Positions 21,829-32,300 of a stretch of DNA of 64,000 nucleotides are shown piece by piece. Location of the stretch: NCBI GenBank assembly GCA_033063855.1, contig CP093831.1, positions 11,532,001 through 11,596,000 on the forward strand, in the 5' to 3' direction. The position numbers and the translations under genes were made by a program. The notes under the pieces are model-generated. The model made no database searches. It was not told where the DNA came from and was given only the letters and a program-made list of their open reading frames with translations. This DNA is from Smittia aterrima. Taxonomy: Eukaryota > Arthropoda > Insecta > Diptera > Chironomidae. Every line of letters starts with the position of its first letter. The first letter of the stretch is position 1.

Positions 21829-23104
21829 ATGTTTCAGAAAAGTTCAAATCGAAATTCTTTTTTATTGAAAACTTGCAAGAGTCTTCCACGTGATGCACTT
21901 CAAAAGAACATGAACGAGATTCTCTTCCGGCATCTCAAGTATCCGAGTCATTCGAAGGAAATTGAAAGTGTTGAAGCTTCAAGAGAATATTTTAACGACA
22001 CATTTAGAGTTGGCTATGGGAATTTTGGACTTGAAAATTTGGTACAAGCTTTGTCAAGTAATGACCTCGAACTTGTTGTGAAGTCAATTCGTTTGCTCTG
22101 CGATGAGTTGCAAGCTCCAACGAAGATTCCTTTAGCACTCGAAATGAGCTTATTGAAGAAGATATCGACGCGCTTAAGTGATTTTGCCAGCTTCTCAGTT
22201 CCCTTCTTGATTCTCGACTTACTTCGCTTACTCAAAGTTCTCTCGATTGATTTCGATGCTTCAATCAACATCGCAACCGACAAAAATTTAATGAAAGTTA
22301 TCATGAGCTTCCTGCTTGACGAAATGATCAACATACCAGGGTTGAAATCTCATGCTAACGAAGTTCTATTTGCTTTGAGTTGCGATTCAGTTGGTGAGAC
22401 TTTGATTGAGAATCAATTCAACTTTTTTAATCGAAAGTTTTGCAGTTGCAGAGAAAATACTTTCCGATAACAACTGCAGAGCGAGCATCGAGTTGATGAC
22501 AGGAAAAGTTTTTGTAGATAAAAAGATTCACGAAACGTTAGCTAACTTCATTCACTGTGATCCTGAAGCGTTTGCCAAACAAGAAATTTTCAACTCATTT
22601 CATAAGCAGATGAAGAACTCAAATAGTTCAACTCTCAAATGTTTGGCCTTGCTGATCGGAACTGAAAAAGGAAACTCCTTGATAAAAGGGACTGAAGTAC
22701 TCTCAGAACTTATCTCAATTGTTCTAAGTGAGGTTGACGATGCCTCGATGACTTATGCAACAATGGCTTTAAAGAATTGTATGTTGAGCTCTGAATCACT
22801 CTCGAATTCTTCAATTCCATGGGAAGACCTCGTCAAGCTTCTTATCGCAAATTCATATTCAAAACGAAACGAGTTACTGCAAAGGAATTCAATTCAAACT
22901 CTTCGAATCATAAGCGAGAAACCGACGGTGAAAGAAATTCTATGCAAAATCTATAAAAGCAAAATTCGAAATATTCCATGTCGCAGCGAAGATTCGTTGA
23001 AGCTTAAATCTGAACTCGTGAAATGGCTGGAATATCGAAGTTACAAGTCGAACGAAAACCCGAAAACTCTTCGTCTAAATGAAATTAAATTTCTTCCACT
23101 TTAA
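21829..23104 (+). CDS. Armadillo-repeat protein, radial spoke RSPH14-like
   Basis: Two exons, 21829-22393 and 22446-23104, give 407 residues. The intron is 52 bp and in phase. The N-terminus is basic. From about residue 60 the protein is entirely alpha-helical in character with armadillo-like repeats. GYGNFGLENLVQALSSNDLE followed by VVKSIRLLCDELQAP resembles the first repeat of RSPH14/RTDR1, a flagellar radial-spoke protein. The C-terminal half continues with helices (for example TYATMALKNCMLSSESL). RSPH14 members are about 350 residues, so this is slightly long. If the assignment is right, the site of action would be the sperm axoneme. I am sure of the armadillo fold type, less of the orthology. 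A 35-bp copy of its start is at 14211. Confidence 0.7.
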
Positions 23105-23207
23105 TTTCAATAAATCAAAAGTCTTCGAGTGAAAAATTTATTTTTCTTTGCTTGAATTATTTTCATCAGATTTTTTGTAACGAAATTTATTTTTTAATGT
23201 TGGGAAC

Positions 23208-23783
23208 TCATTTACCTGAAGGAACAGCAGATGAGCGAAGCTGATAACGTTTGATATCGTCGTTATTCTGAGTTGTGCGACGAGAGTTCTTTTAAAAATT
23301 ATTAAATTAAAAAAGATTCAAATCAAATGAACTTCATTTAACACAAACCTCAGCAACGATTTTAACTCCTGATCTTCTAATCGAAGGATTGACTGCATCA
23401 TCTTGTTCATCGTACATCACTTGAATCGGAGTTCCGTAAGCTGAGTATGGATATGTTGCAACAGGAGTGGCATAGGACAATGGAGCAGCCAAAGGAATTC
23501 CTCTTTGAACGTAGGAATCAAGTGGACTTGCATAAGCGTCGATTGGAGTAGCATACATTTCAGGCTCCGATCTCATGTATGGCAGTCCAACGAATGGTTG
23601 TCCATATTGTGGAGCAGGACGAACTGCGTACACACTTGGCGGTTGAACGTAAGTACTAAAACGTGGATCAAAGTACTGCGCATAGGCTGAAGGAATTAAA
23701 ATTATTCCATCGAATAAACTTTGTTTCATTCGAAACTACAAACCTGAAGCAACCCAAGTTAAAACAATCAAAACGCTTCTCAT
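23208..23783 (-). CDS. Secreted Pro/Tyr-rich protein, cluster member 1
   Basis: Exons 23744-23783 (40 bp), 23349-23686 and 23208-23288 join in frame to 152 residues. A signal peptide MRSVLIVLTWVASAYA ends the 40-bp first exon and opens the second. The mature protein starts QYFDPRFSTYVQPPSVYAV and is rich in Tyr, Pro and Ala with loose ATP(V/I) and YASP repeats. The short third exon adds a basic end (NSRRTTQNNDDIKRYQ). It belongs with the three genes to the right by exon-1 length, signal peptide and start of the mature chain. A TATA box (23846-23852) lies 63 bp from the ATG. The function is unknown. Eggshell, silk or cuticle proteins have this type of composition, but nothing decides between them. 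Confidence 0.8.
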
Positions 23784-23845
23784 TCTCAAACTTCTCCTTC
23801 AATCACTGAAATTACAATAATTTCGATAACAAATGTTTCATCCGA

Positions 23846-23910
23846 TTTTATAAGATTTCACGTCGTTGGGCTTTCTTAAAGAAATAAATTGATTGACATG
23901 CGGAAAATCA
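23846..23910 (-). promoter_or_regulatory. TATA box and shared upstream element, cluster member 1
   Basis: On the minus strand TATAAAA (plus-strand ttttata at 23846-23852) lies about 65 bp before the start codon. The element TTGATTGACATGCGGAAAAT (plus strand, 23889-23908) lies about 37 bp further upstream. The same pair occurs before the other three genes of the cluster. Confidence 0.6.
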
Positions 23911-24176
23911 TTTGCTGAACGGTTAATTAAATTTTCTCGCTCGTCCAGGAACATTCTGCATTCTGGTAACGCTTTCGTTTCATTTGCTTGTGTCATTAAT
24001 GATGACGAGGCGAGATCGCAATTTTCATGAAAAATCTTCATTAATCTGTAAACTTTAAATTTTCTTACAAACATTTAAATTTTTTTGTTGAAAACTTTAT
24101 TTCAATTGCAATTTCTATTAATCAATAAATATTTTTATTTGTCGACATCTTCGTTTCTCTTCTTAGTCATTGTCAT

Positions 24177-25138
24177 CTAATTTTTCATATCGGATAAGAT
24201 TGAGCCATTCAATGCATCGTTGAGCGATTTGATTTCTTTAAGAAGATCTTTCTGATCTTTTTGCTTTCGAGTTGGTTCAACGTGTGATGGAAAATTTGTC
24301 ATAATTCGGTTCGAAGGAGGTCTCTTGAAAGATTGAACTTGATCACCTTGAACCTGGCCAACTCCATGAATTTGAGATTGTACGTTTGAATATCTTCTAC
24401 CTGAACCAACTTGTTGAATGTTTCCTTGTAAATTTGTGTTGCCCATTCCAAACTGTTGAATGCCAGATTGAACATTTGCGTTTGATCTGCGTGACTTCAC
24501 TTCATCATCAGCTGGAGAATCGTCAACGGAATCATGTCCTTCGTCCATCATCATTTGCATTGGAGATGAGTAAACTGGTGAAGCGTAAGTTGGACTCGCA
24601 TAAGTGGGAGCTGGAGCTGCGTAGGTTACTTGCTTCGGATAGGGCACTGAAGGCGTTGCATAAGCTACAGGTGGACTTACATAAGATGTGTCGTCATAAG
24701 CGGCAGTGGCCGCATTTGGATCATAAGAAACTTGTTGTGCGGGGTAAGGATTCATTGCTGGCACTGCGTAAGCTTCTTGTCTTAGCACTGTTGGTCTAAT
24801 TGGTTGTGGAGGTGCGTAAACTGTTGGAGGGTAAACTCCGATGTCTTGTCGATAAGCTGGAATCATTGGAGGTCTCGCTAACATTGACGAACCTACTAAA
24901 ATTGGTTCAGCCACTGGTGGACTCATGAAAACTTGCTCAGCGTAAGGCTGACCAATTGCCATACTCGGTGGACCAGAATCATAATAAAATTGACTTGGAG
25001 TCGCTAATAGTTCGACTAAAGGATCTTGATATTGCGCAGAGACTGTTGAAGATTTATTTATAAATATTTTCTCGATTTTTTTGTTTAATTGAACAAACCT
25101 GCGTGAAGCAAAGCACAAAACCCGAAAACCGCTCTCAT
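24177..25138 (-). CDS. Secreted Pro/Tyr/Ala-rich protein, cluster member 2
   Basis: Exon 1 is 25099-25138 (40 bp, MRAVFGFCALLHA) and exon 2 is 24177-25042, giving 301 residues. After the signal peptide the chain begins AQYQDPLVELLATPSQF, close to member 4. The middle is a run of Tyr/Pro/Ala repeats (YVSPPVAYATPSVPY, TYASPTYASPVYSSP). The last third changes to Gly/Gln-rich repeats (NVQSGIQQFGMGNTN, LQGNIQQVGSG) and a charged helical tail (KQKDQKDLLKEIKSLNDALN). No cysteines are seen in the repeat part, so cross-linking through Tyr is possible but unproven. Start at 25136-25138, TATA at 25194-25200. Function unknown. Confidence 0.82.
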
Positions 25139-25193
25139 TCTGTGATCCAACTTGAGTAACGTGGAGACTAGCCAAGCGCGACATTTTCATTGC

Positions 25194-25241
25194 ATTTATA
25201 CGATTGAATGTAAAGCTCTTTGATTGATTAGCGGAAAATCA
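25194..25241 (-). promoter_or_regulatory. TATA box and shared upstream element, cluster member 2
   Basis: TATAAAT (plus-strand atttata, 25194-25200) lies 56-62 bp before the start codon. The shared element is present as TTGATTGATTAGCGGAAAAT at 25220-25239. Confidence 0.6.
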
Positions 25242-25544
25242 AGAAAATCATTTTTTGATTCGAATTAATGTGATTGAGAATTAATGGTTTTAAAATGAAC
25301 AAAGCAAAACATTTTACGAAATGAAATTTATTTGCTGAACAACATCAAAAATCTTCACTTAGACTTGCAAATGTTTATCAAGATTTCTCAAGTCTGTCGT
25401 AAAGCAAACGAATGTCTTTGTCATGGCATCTTAGAAAATAATGAAACTCTCTGAGATAGATAATGATTCAAAAATCTTCTTTAAACTTCAAAATTCTTCA
25501 TTTATTTCATTTGTTTTATTTCAAGCATTTTCATGAACAAGATT

Positions 25545-26519
25545 TTAATAAGCAGCCTTTCTGCTACGATATTTTGCCGCATTCATTTGATCACCAAGTT
25601 GTGGAGCATCTGCGATTCTGTAACGATATTTTGCTGCTTCAGCTGCAATTGGATCGTTGAGTTGGGGAGCGTCTGCAATTCTGTAACGAAATTTGGCTGC
25701 TTCAGCTGCAATTGGATCGTTGAGTTGAGGAGCGTCAGCGATTCTGTAACGATATTTTGCTGCTTCAGCTGCAATTGGATCGTTGAGTTGGGGAGCGTCT
25801 GCGATTCTGTAACGATATTTTGCTGCTTCAGCTGCAATTGGATCGTTGAGTTGGGGAGCGTCTGCGATTCTGTAACGAAATTTGGCTGCTTCAGCTGCAA
25901 TTGGATCGTTGAGTTGGGGAGCGTCTGCGATTCTGTAACGATATTTTGCTGCTTCAGCTGCAATTGGATCGTTGAGTTGGGGAGCGTCTGCGATTCTGTA
26001 ACGAAATTTGGCTGCTTCAGCTGCAATTGGATCGTTGAGTTGAGGAGCGTCTGCGATTCTGTAACGATATTTTGGCAAAGCTACGTCAGCTAAAGCATCA
26101 GACAGCAGAGGAGCTTCATCCATTCTGTAGCGTAATTTTCGTTGAGCCGCGATGTCATCAACAATTGAGTCAGACAAGAAAGCTCCATCTTCCAATCGAG
26201 TAACTATCAAAGGAGCATCGGCACTTCGGTAACGATAACGTTGATCTTGAGGCGGAGGGATTCCAATAACTCTTGGGACAGCAGCAGTCCGTAAAGCAGG
26301 AGGTCTGAGAGTTTCCACTAAGCTGCTCGGTTCAACATAAACTGGTCCTTGAATGGTATACAAGTTACCAGGTGCTCCTGCTGGAACAAGAAGTCGAAGC
26401 AAAGGATCATTCGACTGGGAGTTCGCTGGAAATTTAAACAAATAGAAATTTAAGTTTCAAAAAGTGCCAAATAATTTACCGATGTTTAGCAAAGCAAATA
26501 ATGCCAAAGGAAACTTCAT
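25545..26519 (-). CDS. Secreted protein with 21-residue tandem repeats, cluster member 3
   Basis: Exon 1 (26480-26519, 40 bp) encodes the signal peptide MKFPLALFALLNIANS, and exon 2 (25545-26425) the rest, 306 residues in total. The mature N-terminus carries NDPLLRLLVPAG and GPVYVEPSSLVE, shared with member 4. Seven near-identical 21-residue units follow, (Y/F)RYRIADAPQLNDPIAAEA-AK, then one partial unit and a basic end (YRSRKAAY). Less regular units precede the array (RYRMDEAPLLSD). Each unit alternates a basic RYR block with an acidic and helical block. The protein could pack as a fibrous structural material. Function unknown. Confidence 0.85.
25584..26075. repeat. 63-bp tandem repeat array inside cluster member 3
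   Basis: The 20-mer gctgcttcagctgcaattgg starts at 25633, 25696, 25759, 25822, 25885, 25948 and 26011, a strict 63-bp period. Units are nearly identical at the DNA level. The main polymorphism is atattttg/aaatttgg at the unit start, which alternates Tyr and Phe in the protein. The high DNA identity points to recent expansion or homogenisation. Both strands are open across it, and only the minus-strand frame is taken as coding. Confidence 0.92.
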
Positions 26520-26583
26520 AATGATTTTTAAAAGACTTAAGCTTCTCAAATCCAACTGATTCAAGAAACTCGCTATCAAACGT

Positions 26584-26672
26584 TTTTATATGCGAGTTCT
26601 TCAAACTTGCCTGGCTTTGCTGCTTGGCTTGAAGCTTAAAGTATGAAAAATCGATTGACAGCCGTCAAATTA
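26584..26672 (-). promoter_or_regulatory. TATA box and shared upstream element, cluster member 3
   Basis: TATAAAA (plus-strand ttttata, 26584-26590) lies 65-71 bp before the start. The shared element is TCGATTGACAGCCGTCAAAT at 26651-26670, somewhat further from the TATA box than in the other members. Confidence 0.55.
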
Positions 26673-26801
26673 AAAGAATAAACAACTCAATCATAATTTG
26701 GTTTAAAAAAAATCAAAGTTTGAACCAAGGTCATCGAAATTTCTTTGAAGTTCAGGAGACGAAAAATATGAAAATTTCTTTGAAAACTAAAATTTTATTT
26801 A

Positions 26802-27028
26802 TCAATTCAAAATATTTATTTCTTGGAATAAATCAACGACATCAGCTTCCCAATTATTGACAATGTCTTCTCCATCATCTTCGTCATCTGAATAAAAAAG
26901 AAAATCGAAATCTAGTTTGTCATTAGTAAGATATTTAGTTTCACCTGGAATAATATTCAAGAACTGATGAACTTCCAAGTGGCCAATCTTGTCGTCTTTG
27001 TTTTTAGAGAAACGGCGAACATTTCGAT
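26802..27028 (-). other. Two exon-like segments, possible alternative 3' end of cluster member 4
   Basis: Segments 26945-27028 and 26802-26887 are joined by a good GT-AG intron and read RNVRRFSKNKDDKIGHLEV, then QFLNIIP and an acidic DDEDDGEDIVNNWEADVV, stopping at 26802-26804. They have no start of their own. A consensus donor (GTGAGG) inside the last exon of member 4, after base 27204, would join them in the correct phase and replace its last residues. The basic 'RR..(Q/K)N.DDI' part resembles the third exon of member 1. Whether both 3' ends are used, or only one, cannot be told from sequence. Confidence 0.45.
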
Positions 27029-27159
27029 CTTCAAATCAAAAATTGATCATCTCTGAGATTGTAATGTTGACTCACTTACCCTGAAGCAAAAAAAAATAAT
27101 AAAAGTAAAATCAGAATTTATTAATTTTATTTTCAAAGAGTCAATGATTTTTCTTAATT

Positions 27160-28760
27160 TCAAATTTTCATTGAATATCTTTTATCATCAGACAACTCCT
27201 CACTCAAAGCTTTTTCTAAAAGTTTAAGACGTTTGAGTTCAGAATCATTTGCTTCATCATCTTGTACCTCATCGTCAAAGACTTCATCAGACAGCATTGA
27301 AGACTCATCGAACTGATGGTTGGGCGCAGCCACGTAACCCTTCGCTACTTTCATGTCTTCAGTGAAAATCGGAGTTTGCTGCATTTGCATGAAATTTCCG
27401 TTCATCTCATCAAATGGATTGGAGTTGTCATTGAAAAATCCTTGCTGCTGCTGGAAGAAACGTCTTTTCTGTATCAGAGCAATCTTTTCTTCAGGAGTCA
27501 ACTTTTTTTGAGCTGGACTTTGTCGTCTGATGTAAGCTGTTTTTCCGCTTCGTTTTTGCAAAGTTGCTGGGTCAAGTGCACTCTTTGTAACATCTTTAAG
27601 CTGATTTCGTTTGACATCGTCAGAAACAGATTTAGAAAATTTTCGTTCAGAAGGAATTGGAACTTGTCTCTGGTTCGATTGAATTTGACCTCTCCCGAAG
27701 AACTGAGCTTGATCATTCTGAATTTGACCGAATTCAGAGTTTTCAAATGGCGACTGTTCAAACGGAATTTGAGCTTGTCTTCCTTGAGCTTGTCCGTATC
27801 CTAGAACTTGCATTTGATCTCCTTGAGCTTGTCCGAATTCCGGATCTTGCAATTGATCTGCTTGAGCTTGTCCGTATCCTGGAATTTGCATTTGATCTCC
27901 TTGAGCTTGTCCGTATCCTGGAATTTGCATTTGATCTTCTTGAGCTTGTCCGAATCCTAGATCTTGCATTTGATCTCCTTGGATTTGCCCAAAGCTAACA
28001 GCTTTAAGAAAGTCAATATCGAGAATTTGATCGTCCTATGTCGTTAAATTAAATTTTATATTTAACAATTAAGTGAAAAAGAATTTCTTACGCCTTCATC
28101 GAGTTGAATTGGATGTGAAGCGTAAGGATTGTATGGTGAAGGCGACAATACTGGAATCTGATGCGGTTTCATTTCTAGGTAATGAGGTCCATGTTGAGCT
28201 TGCACTTGATAAGGAGACGGCCCCTCAAGATATTGTTGCTCATGCTGCGAAGGAGCTTGGGGAGGTCTATCCATAATTAGTGGAATCGAATGTGAATGAG
28301 GATTCATCTCAACAACTTGAGGTCCTTGCTGAGATTGAGCCATCTCGATGTAATGTTGATCTCTTTGCTCTTGTTGTTGATAAGAATTCATCGGTGAAGG
28401 TTGATGTGGAATCATTTCCACAACTTGAGGTCGATTTTGAGACTGAGGACGTAGCATCTCGATTATTGGAGGTCCTTGTTGACTCTGGCTTATTGCATAA
28501 GGATTTTGTGGCGCAATCTCTCGAACAGAACTGGTCTGAGTCATAAAAGCTGATCTTAAACTTGCTGGTTCAACATAAATTGGTCCTTTAATCGCGTACA
28601 GAACTGGAGGAGGAACTGCTGGTGTCAAAAGCCCAACTAAAGGGTCAACAAACTGAGCAGCACCTGAGAAGATTTCGTAATTTAAACAAATCTTTTCTTT
28701 CATCAAAATACTTCAAGCACCTGAGCTTAGCAAAGCGCATATTCCAAAAAACACTTTCAT
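27160..28760 (-). CDS. Secreted Gln-rich repeat protein, cluster member 4
   Basis: Exons 28721-28760 (40 bp), 28092-28663 and 27160-28035 join in frame to about 495 residues. The signal peptide is MKVFFGICALLSSGA. The mature chain begins AQFVDPLVGLLTP and GPIYVEPASL, like member 3. Exon 2 is Pro/Gln/His-rich with repeats such as QGPQVVEMNPH and QHYIEMAQS. Exon 3 opens with 13-residue units around FGQAQGDQMQIPGY (about 27750-28000), followed by a charged region with basic pairs (KKLTPEEKIALIQKRR) and an acidic end. An alternative 3' end may exist at 26802-27028. Function unknown. Composition suggests a structural secretion product. Confidence 0.8.
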
Positions 28761-28820
28761 CGCTAGCCAATTCAAAATCCAACCGAGAGTAAACTAAACG
28801 TTATCGCTAATTTCTCGCCG

Positions 28821-28881
28821 TATTTATATGAACAAGAAAAACTTTTAATGAATCAAAAGTTGATTGACACTCGTGAAATTT
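28821..28881 (-). promoter_or_regulatory. TATA box and shared upstream element, cluster member 4
   Basis: TATAAATA (plus-strand tatttata, 28821-28828) lies 61-68 bp before the start codon. The shared element is TTGATTGACACTCGTGAAAT at 28860-28879. Confidence 0.6.
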
Positions 28882-29324
28882 TTGATAATTTTCCGAGAAA
28901 TTGATGGAAATGAAAATCGAAACTCGTGTTTTCACAGTTTATGAATCAAACGCTTTGTCATTGAAGTTGAATTTAATGAGACAATTTGACTAATGAGCTT
29001 TACAAGAATTAAAATATTTTGCAAGTTTTCATGAACTTCACCTAATTTTATTATTCTTTATTCAAGACTTTCGAATCATTACATTTTCCGATTTTGATTC
29101 AACTTTTCGTATTGTAAAATCTACTAACAAGCGTAACATAGAAACGGAAGGAAAACAATTTGAATTTTCTCCAATTTTCTTCTTTTTTTTGTAAACAACT
29201 TTTAAAGGAGAACGAAGGAAATTATTTCTATTTAAATCAAGTTTAAATTAACGTGTATGAGTTACAAAAGAAAATATTTAATTCTTCATTCTTAAAGCGG
29301 TAAATCGAGTTTTCTTTGTGCTTC
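28882..29324. other. Intergenic, nothing further seen
   Basis: About 440 bp between the promoter of cluster member 4 and the 3' end of the EF-hand gene. It is AT-rich with no open frame of note. The right part is probably the 3' UTR of the EF-hand mRNA. Confidence 0.4.
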
Positions 29325-32300
29325 TTAGAGGAGCAATCGAGCAAACTCTGGAATGAAAGAGAAAAGAGAATCTTGATTAGCTTGATGTCTCTTGATAAGC
29401 ATTTCAATTATTTACCTTCATAGTTAATTCTACCATCCTTGTCGAGATCCGCCAAAGCAAGCATCTCGTTTAATTGAGCATCTGTGACATTCTCTCCGAT
29501 CATTTGCATCGCTCGTTGAAGTTCATCGAGTGTGATGTAACCGTTGTTATCTCTATCAAAGACTCTGAAGTGAAATATTTGAGTTTAATATTTGAAAACT
29601 TTTAATTGAATAAGTTTAAACTCACCGGAAAGCAGCGACGAGGTCTTGTGTGAGATCGTCATCTTCTGCCGATGTCTCTGTCTCTCTAAGCGCTTGTATT
29701 CTTGCAATCCATTGCAAAAATTCTGTTTCATCGATTAAACCATTTCCTGCAAAGAAATAAATTCAATCATGTAAACAACTTAGACATTGAAAACACATCA
29801 AAGCTCCTTAAGCTTTCGAGGCGAACGTTTAAAGATAAATATTTGCTGAAGTTTGTGAGAAATTTAAAGAGCTCATATCTTTGGGGAAGCTACAAAAGTT
29901 GTCTCGTTTACAAACAGTCTCTCGTAAATTGTTTTTCGTTCATTGTTATTTACTTCGTTGTGTTATTTGAAAATCTGTTGATTTATAAGATGTTTTCAAA
30001 CGATAAAGAAAGTAGAGCGAATGCAAACTCCACTCACAGCAGAAGCTTCCGCACAAAAGATTTTGAAAAGCAAAAGATTCTCAACGTCAAAGGCATGTCG
30101 CGATTGAAATCATCGTCTCCTACTATTTTTTGCAAACGAGAACTGAAATATCCCGCAGCGAGAATGTCGGTAAAGGTTTTATAAGATTCCATCGCACTCA
30201 ATGGAATGATGATGAGCTTTTTTTCGGTTGCTTGGAAACTATTGGCATGGGAGTCAAGGTCGAGGATCTATTCATTCTCATTCACATTCCTCGCTGAATG
30301 TGCCTTATCTTTTAATCGGATGTTGAAAATGTTTTTTTTTATCCCATTTAATGTCATGGAGCTCTCCATTGAAAACGTTTGAAGCAATTTGATATTTGTT
30401 TCGGTAGACAGCGTTTTGATTGATTGTCATCAAATGCAATGACCTAAATTTTCAAGCTTTTAAGCTTTCACGTGAAAAAAAATGTTTATACGAGGAGGAG
30501 TAATAAAATCTCCAAACATGAAAACGTGCGAACAATTCATGTCTCCATCGTCGCCCACGGCATATTGAGCTGCAAAAATCCTAACGAGAAATTCTTTTTT
30601 CCGCCTTCGCTGTTTTATACACTGAAAGCTCGTTTTCGAATATTTAAGAGCTTAAAGCATTTGCAAAGCAGAGCTCAATAAATTTTTATATCAAACCGGA
30701 ACATGCACGAAAATATGAATTATTAGAATCTCTCACCAGTCTTGCTCGCTTCCTTCATGAGCCCATCAATCAGTTCATCACTCAACTCAATTCCAAGGTT
30801 GCGAAGCATGAATTGGAGTTCTTGGTTGTTGATCATTCCATCCTGGTCTCTGTCTAGCAGGTCAAATGCCGTACGCAAATCTGAAAGAATTGAAAACGTG
30901 ATGAAATCAAGTGTGAAGAGCTTCAAGTTGAGAGAGTTTGATGGAGGACGGGGGGATTCTATCAAGTTCATCAAACACATTCTTCTTTTAATTCTTGAAA
31001 GACTATTTAAGGTCAATTTTCTCGATACTACACAACAATCAAATTTCTTCGCGCGGAAAATTGGAAATTTACTCAGCATTGCAATTCTTTTGCTGAAATC
31101 TTTCTCATCTCTTTAGTCTCCATTCAGTGGAAATGATTGAGTGACCTTAGAAATCGAGAAAAGAATTTGACAGATGAATTCTTGAGAAAAAAAGATTTTC
31201 AGGAATTTAATTAAAGCTTCCACGAAGCACAGTCGAGGATGAACGAAGATTTGTTGAAAAACATCGGTTGCAATCATAATTTTCGCGTTGCATTTCCATA
31301 ATCCGACAGCGACATGGATAAAAAATTATTTGAATATACAAGCTGCTTGTGGAACTACAAAAGTCGACTTCAATTGTATTTGGATCAAGGAAATTTATGG
31401 CACAGGGCTTTGCTCTCAATGCCATTCGATTATCGCATTGTAAATTCCTGGGAGCCAAACGAAAGTCTCGTTCCAGTTCACCGAACAACTTTAATTTTTG
31501 CTATGAGGACACGTGAGCTCCCACAACTTATGAATATTCCTATCTGTGACTCAAACACTGAACAAGGAAACTCATTTTAAATCTGTCGTTTGCATTCAAT
31601 GATTTTTTTTTCGCTTTCCAACGGAAGGTGCCTTGAGTCAAAGAGATCCTTCAGCGCTCTGAAAAAGTGATTTACACCATCAATCTCATGTCACGTGTTC
31701 TCTCTACATTTCGCAGAACATTTGTAAACAAAAACTTGCAATTAAAACGAGTACGGGGCTTTACTGTGAGGCTTCGAGATGAAAGGTGAAACATTTTTCT
31801 GACTTCATGAATTTAAGATTTTTTCTTTCATCAACAACTTTGACATTTATAACTTTTAATGCGACATCTTTGTAGCCTCGTCTTTTAGTTGGTTTTGATT
31901 ACATTTCACAGTCGACGAAGTTTCTTCGACGCTTCGTGTTTCCATTATGTCACGCAAAAGGTTTCTACGTTTCAAACTTATTTCTTGTTTTCCTTTCTTC
32001 TTAGAAATATTGCAAGTCGAATGACGAAGAGAATAACAGAAATATCGAGCTCAGTCTTCAAGTCGCTTTGACTGCAACTGAACTCCAAAAGAGTAATATG
32101 AGAAAGCATTGCATCGAGAAAATCGTTCGATTATAGAATAATCTTATCAGTTCTATTGACAGTCTTGACAAACGATTGCCGTTGGAGTGGAAATAGAGAG
32201 AGAGAGAGAGAGAGAGAGCAATTATCGATTGTTTATGTAACAAAATGCAATTAAATTTTAAAAATCTGTTGTTACATTTTTAATTTGATCTGGTAATTGA

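Noticed and set aside
25533..26093. Long plus-strand frame with a Cys/Trp repeat opposite cluster member 3
   Set aside because: It is the antisense shadow of the 63-bp array; the minus-strand frame has signal peptide, exon 1 and promoter, this one has none.
31207..31580. Overlapping frames on both strands in the EF-hand intron, the minus one Cys-containing and hormone-like at first sight
   Set aside because: No signal peptide, no splice-compatible neighbour, and the opposite strand is equally open; most likely chance.
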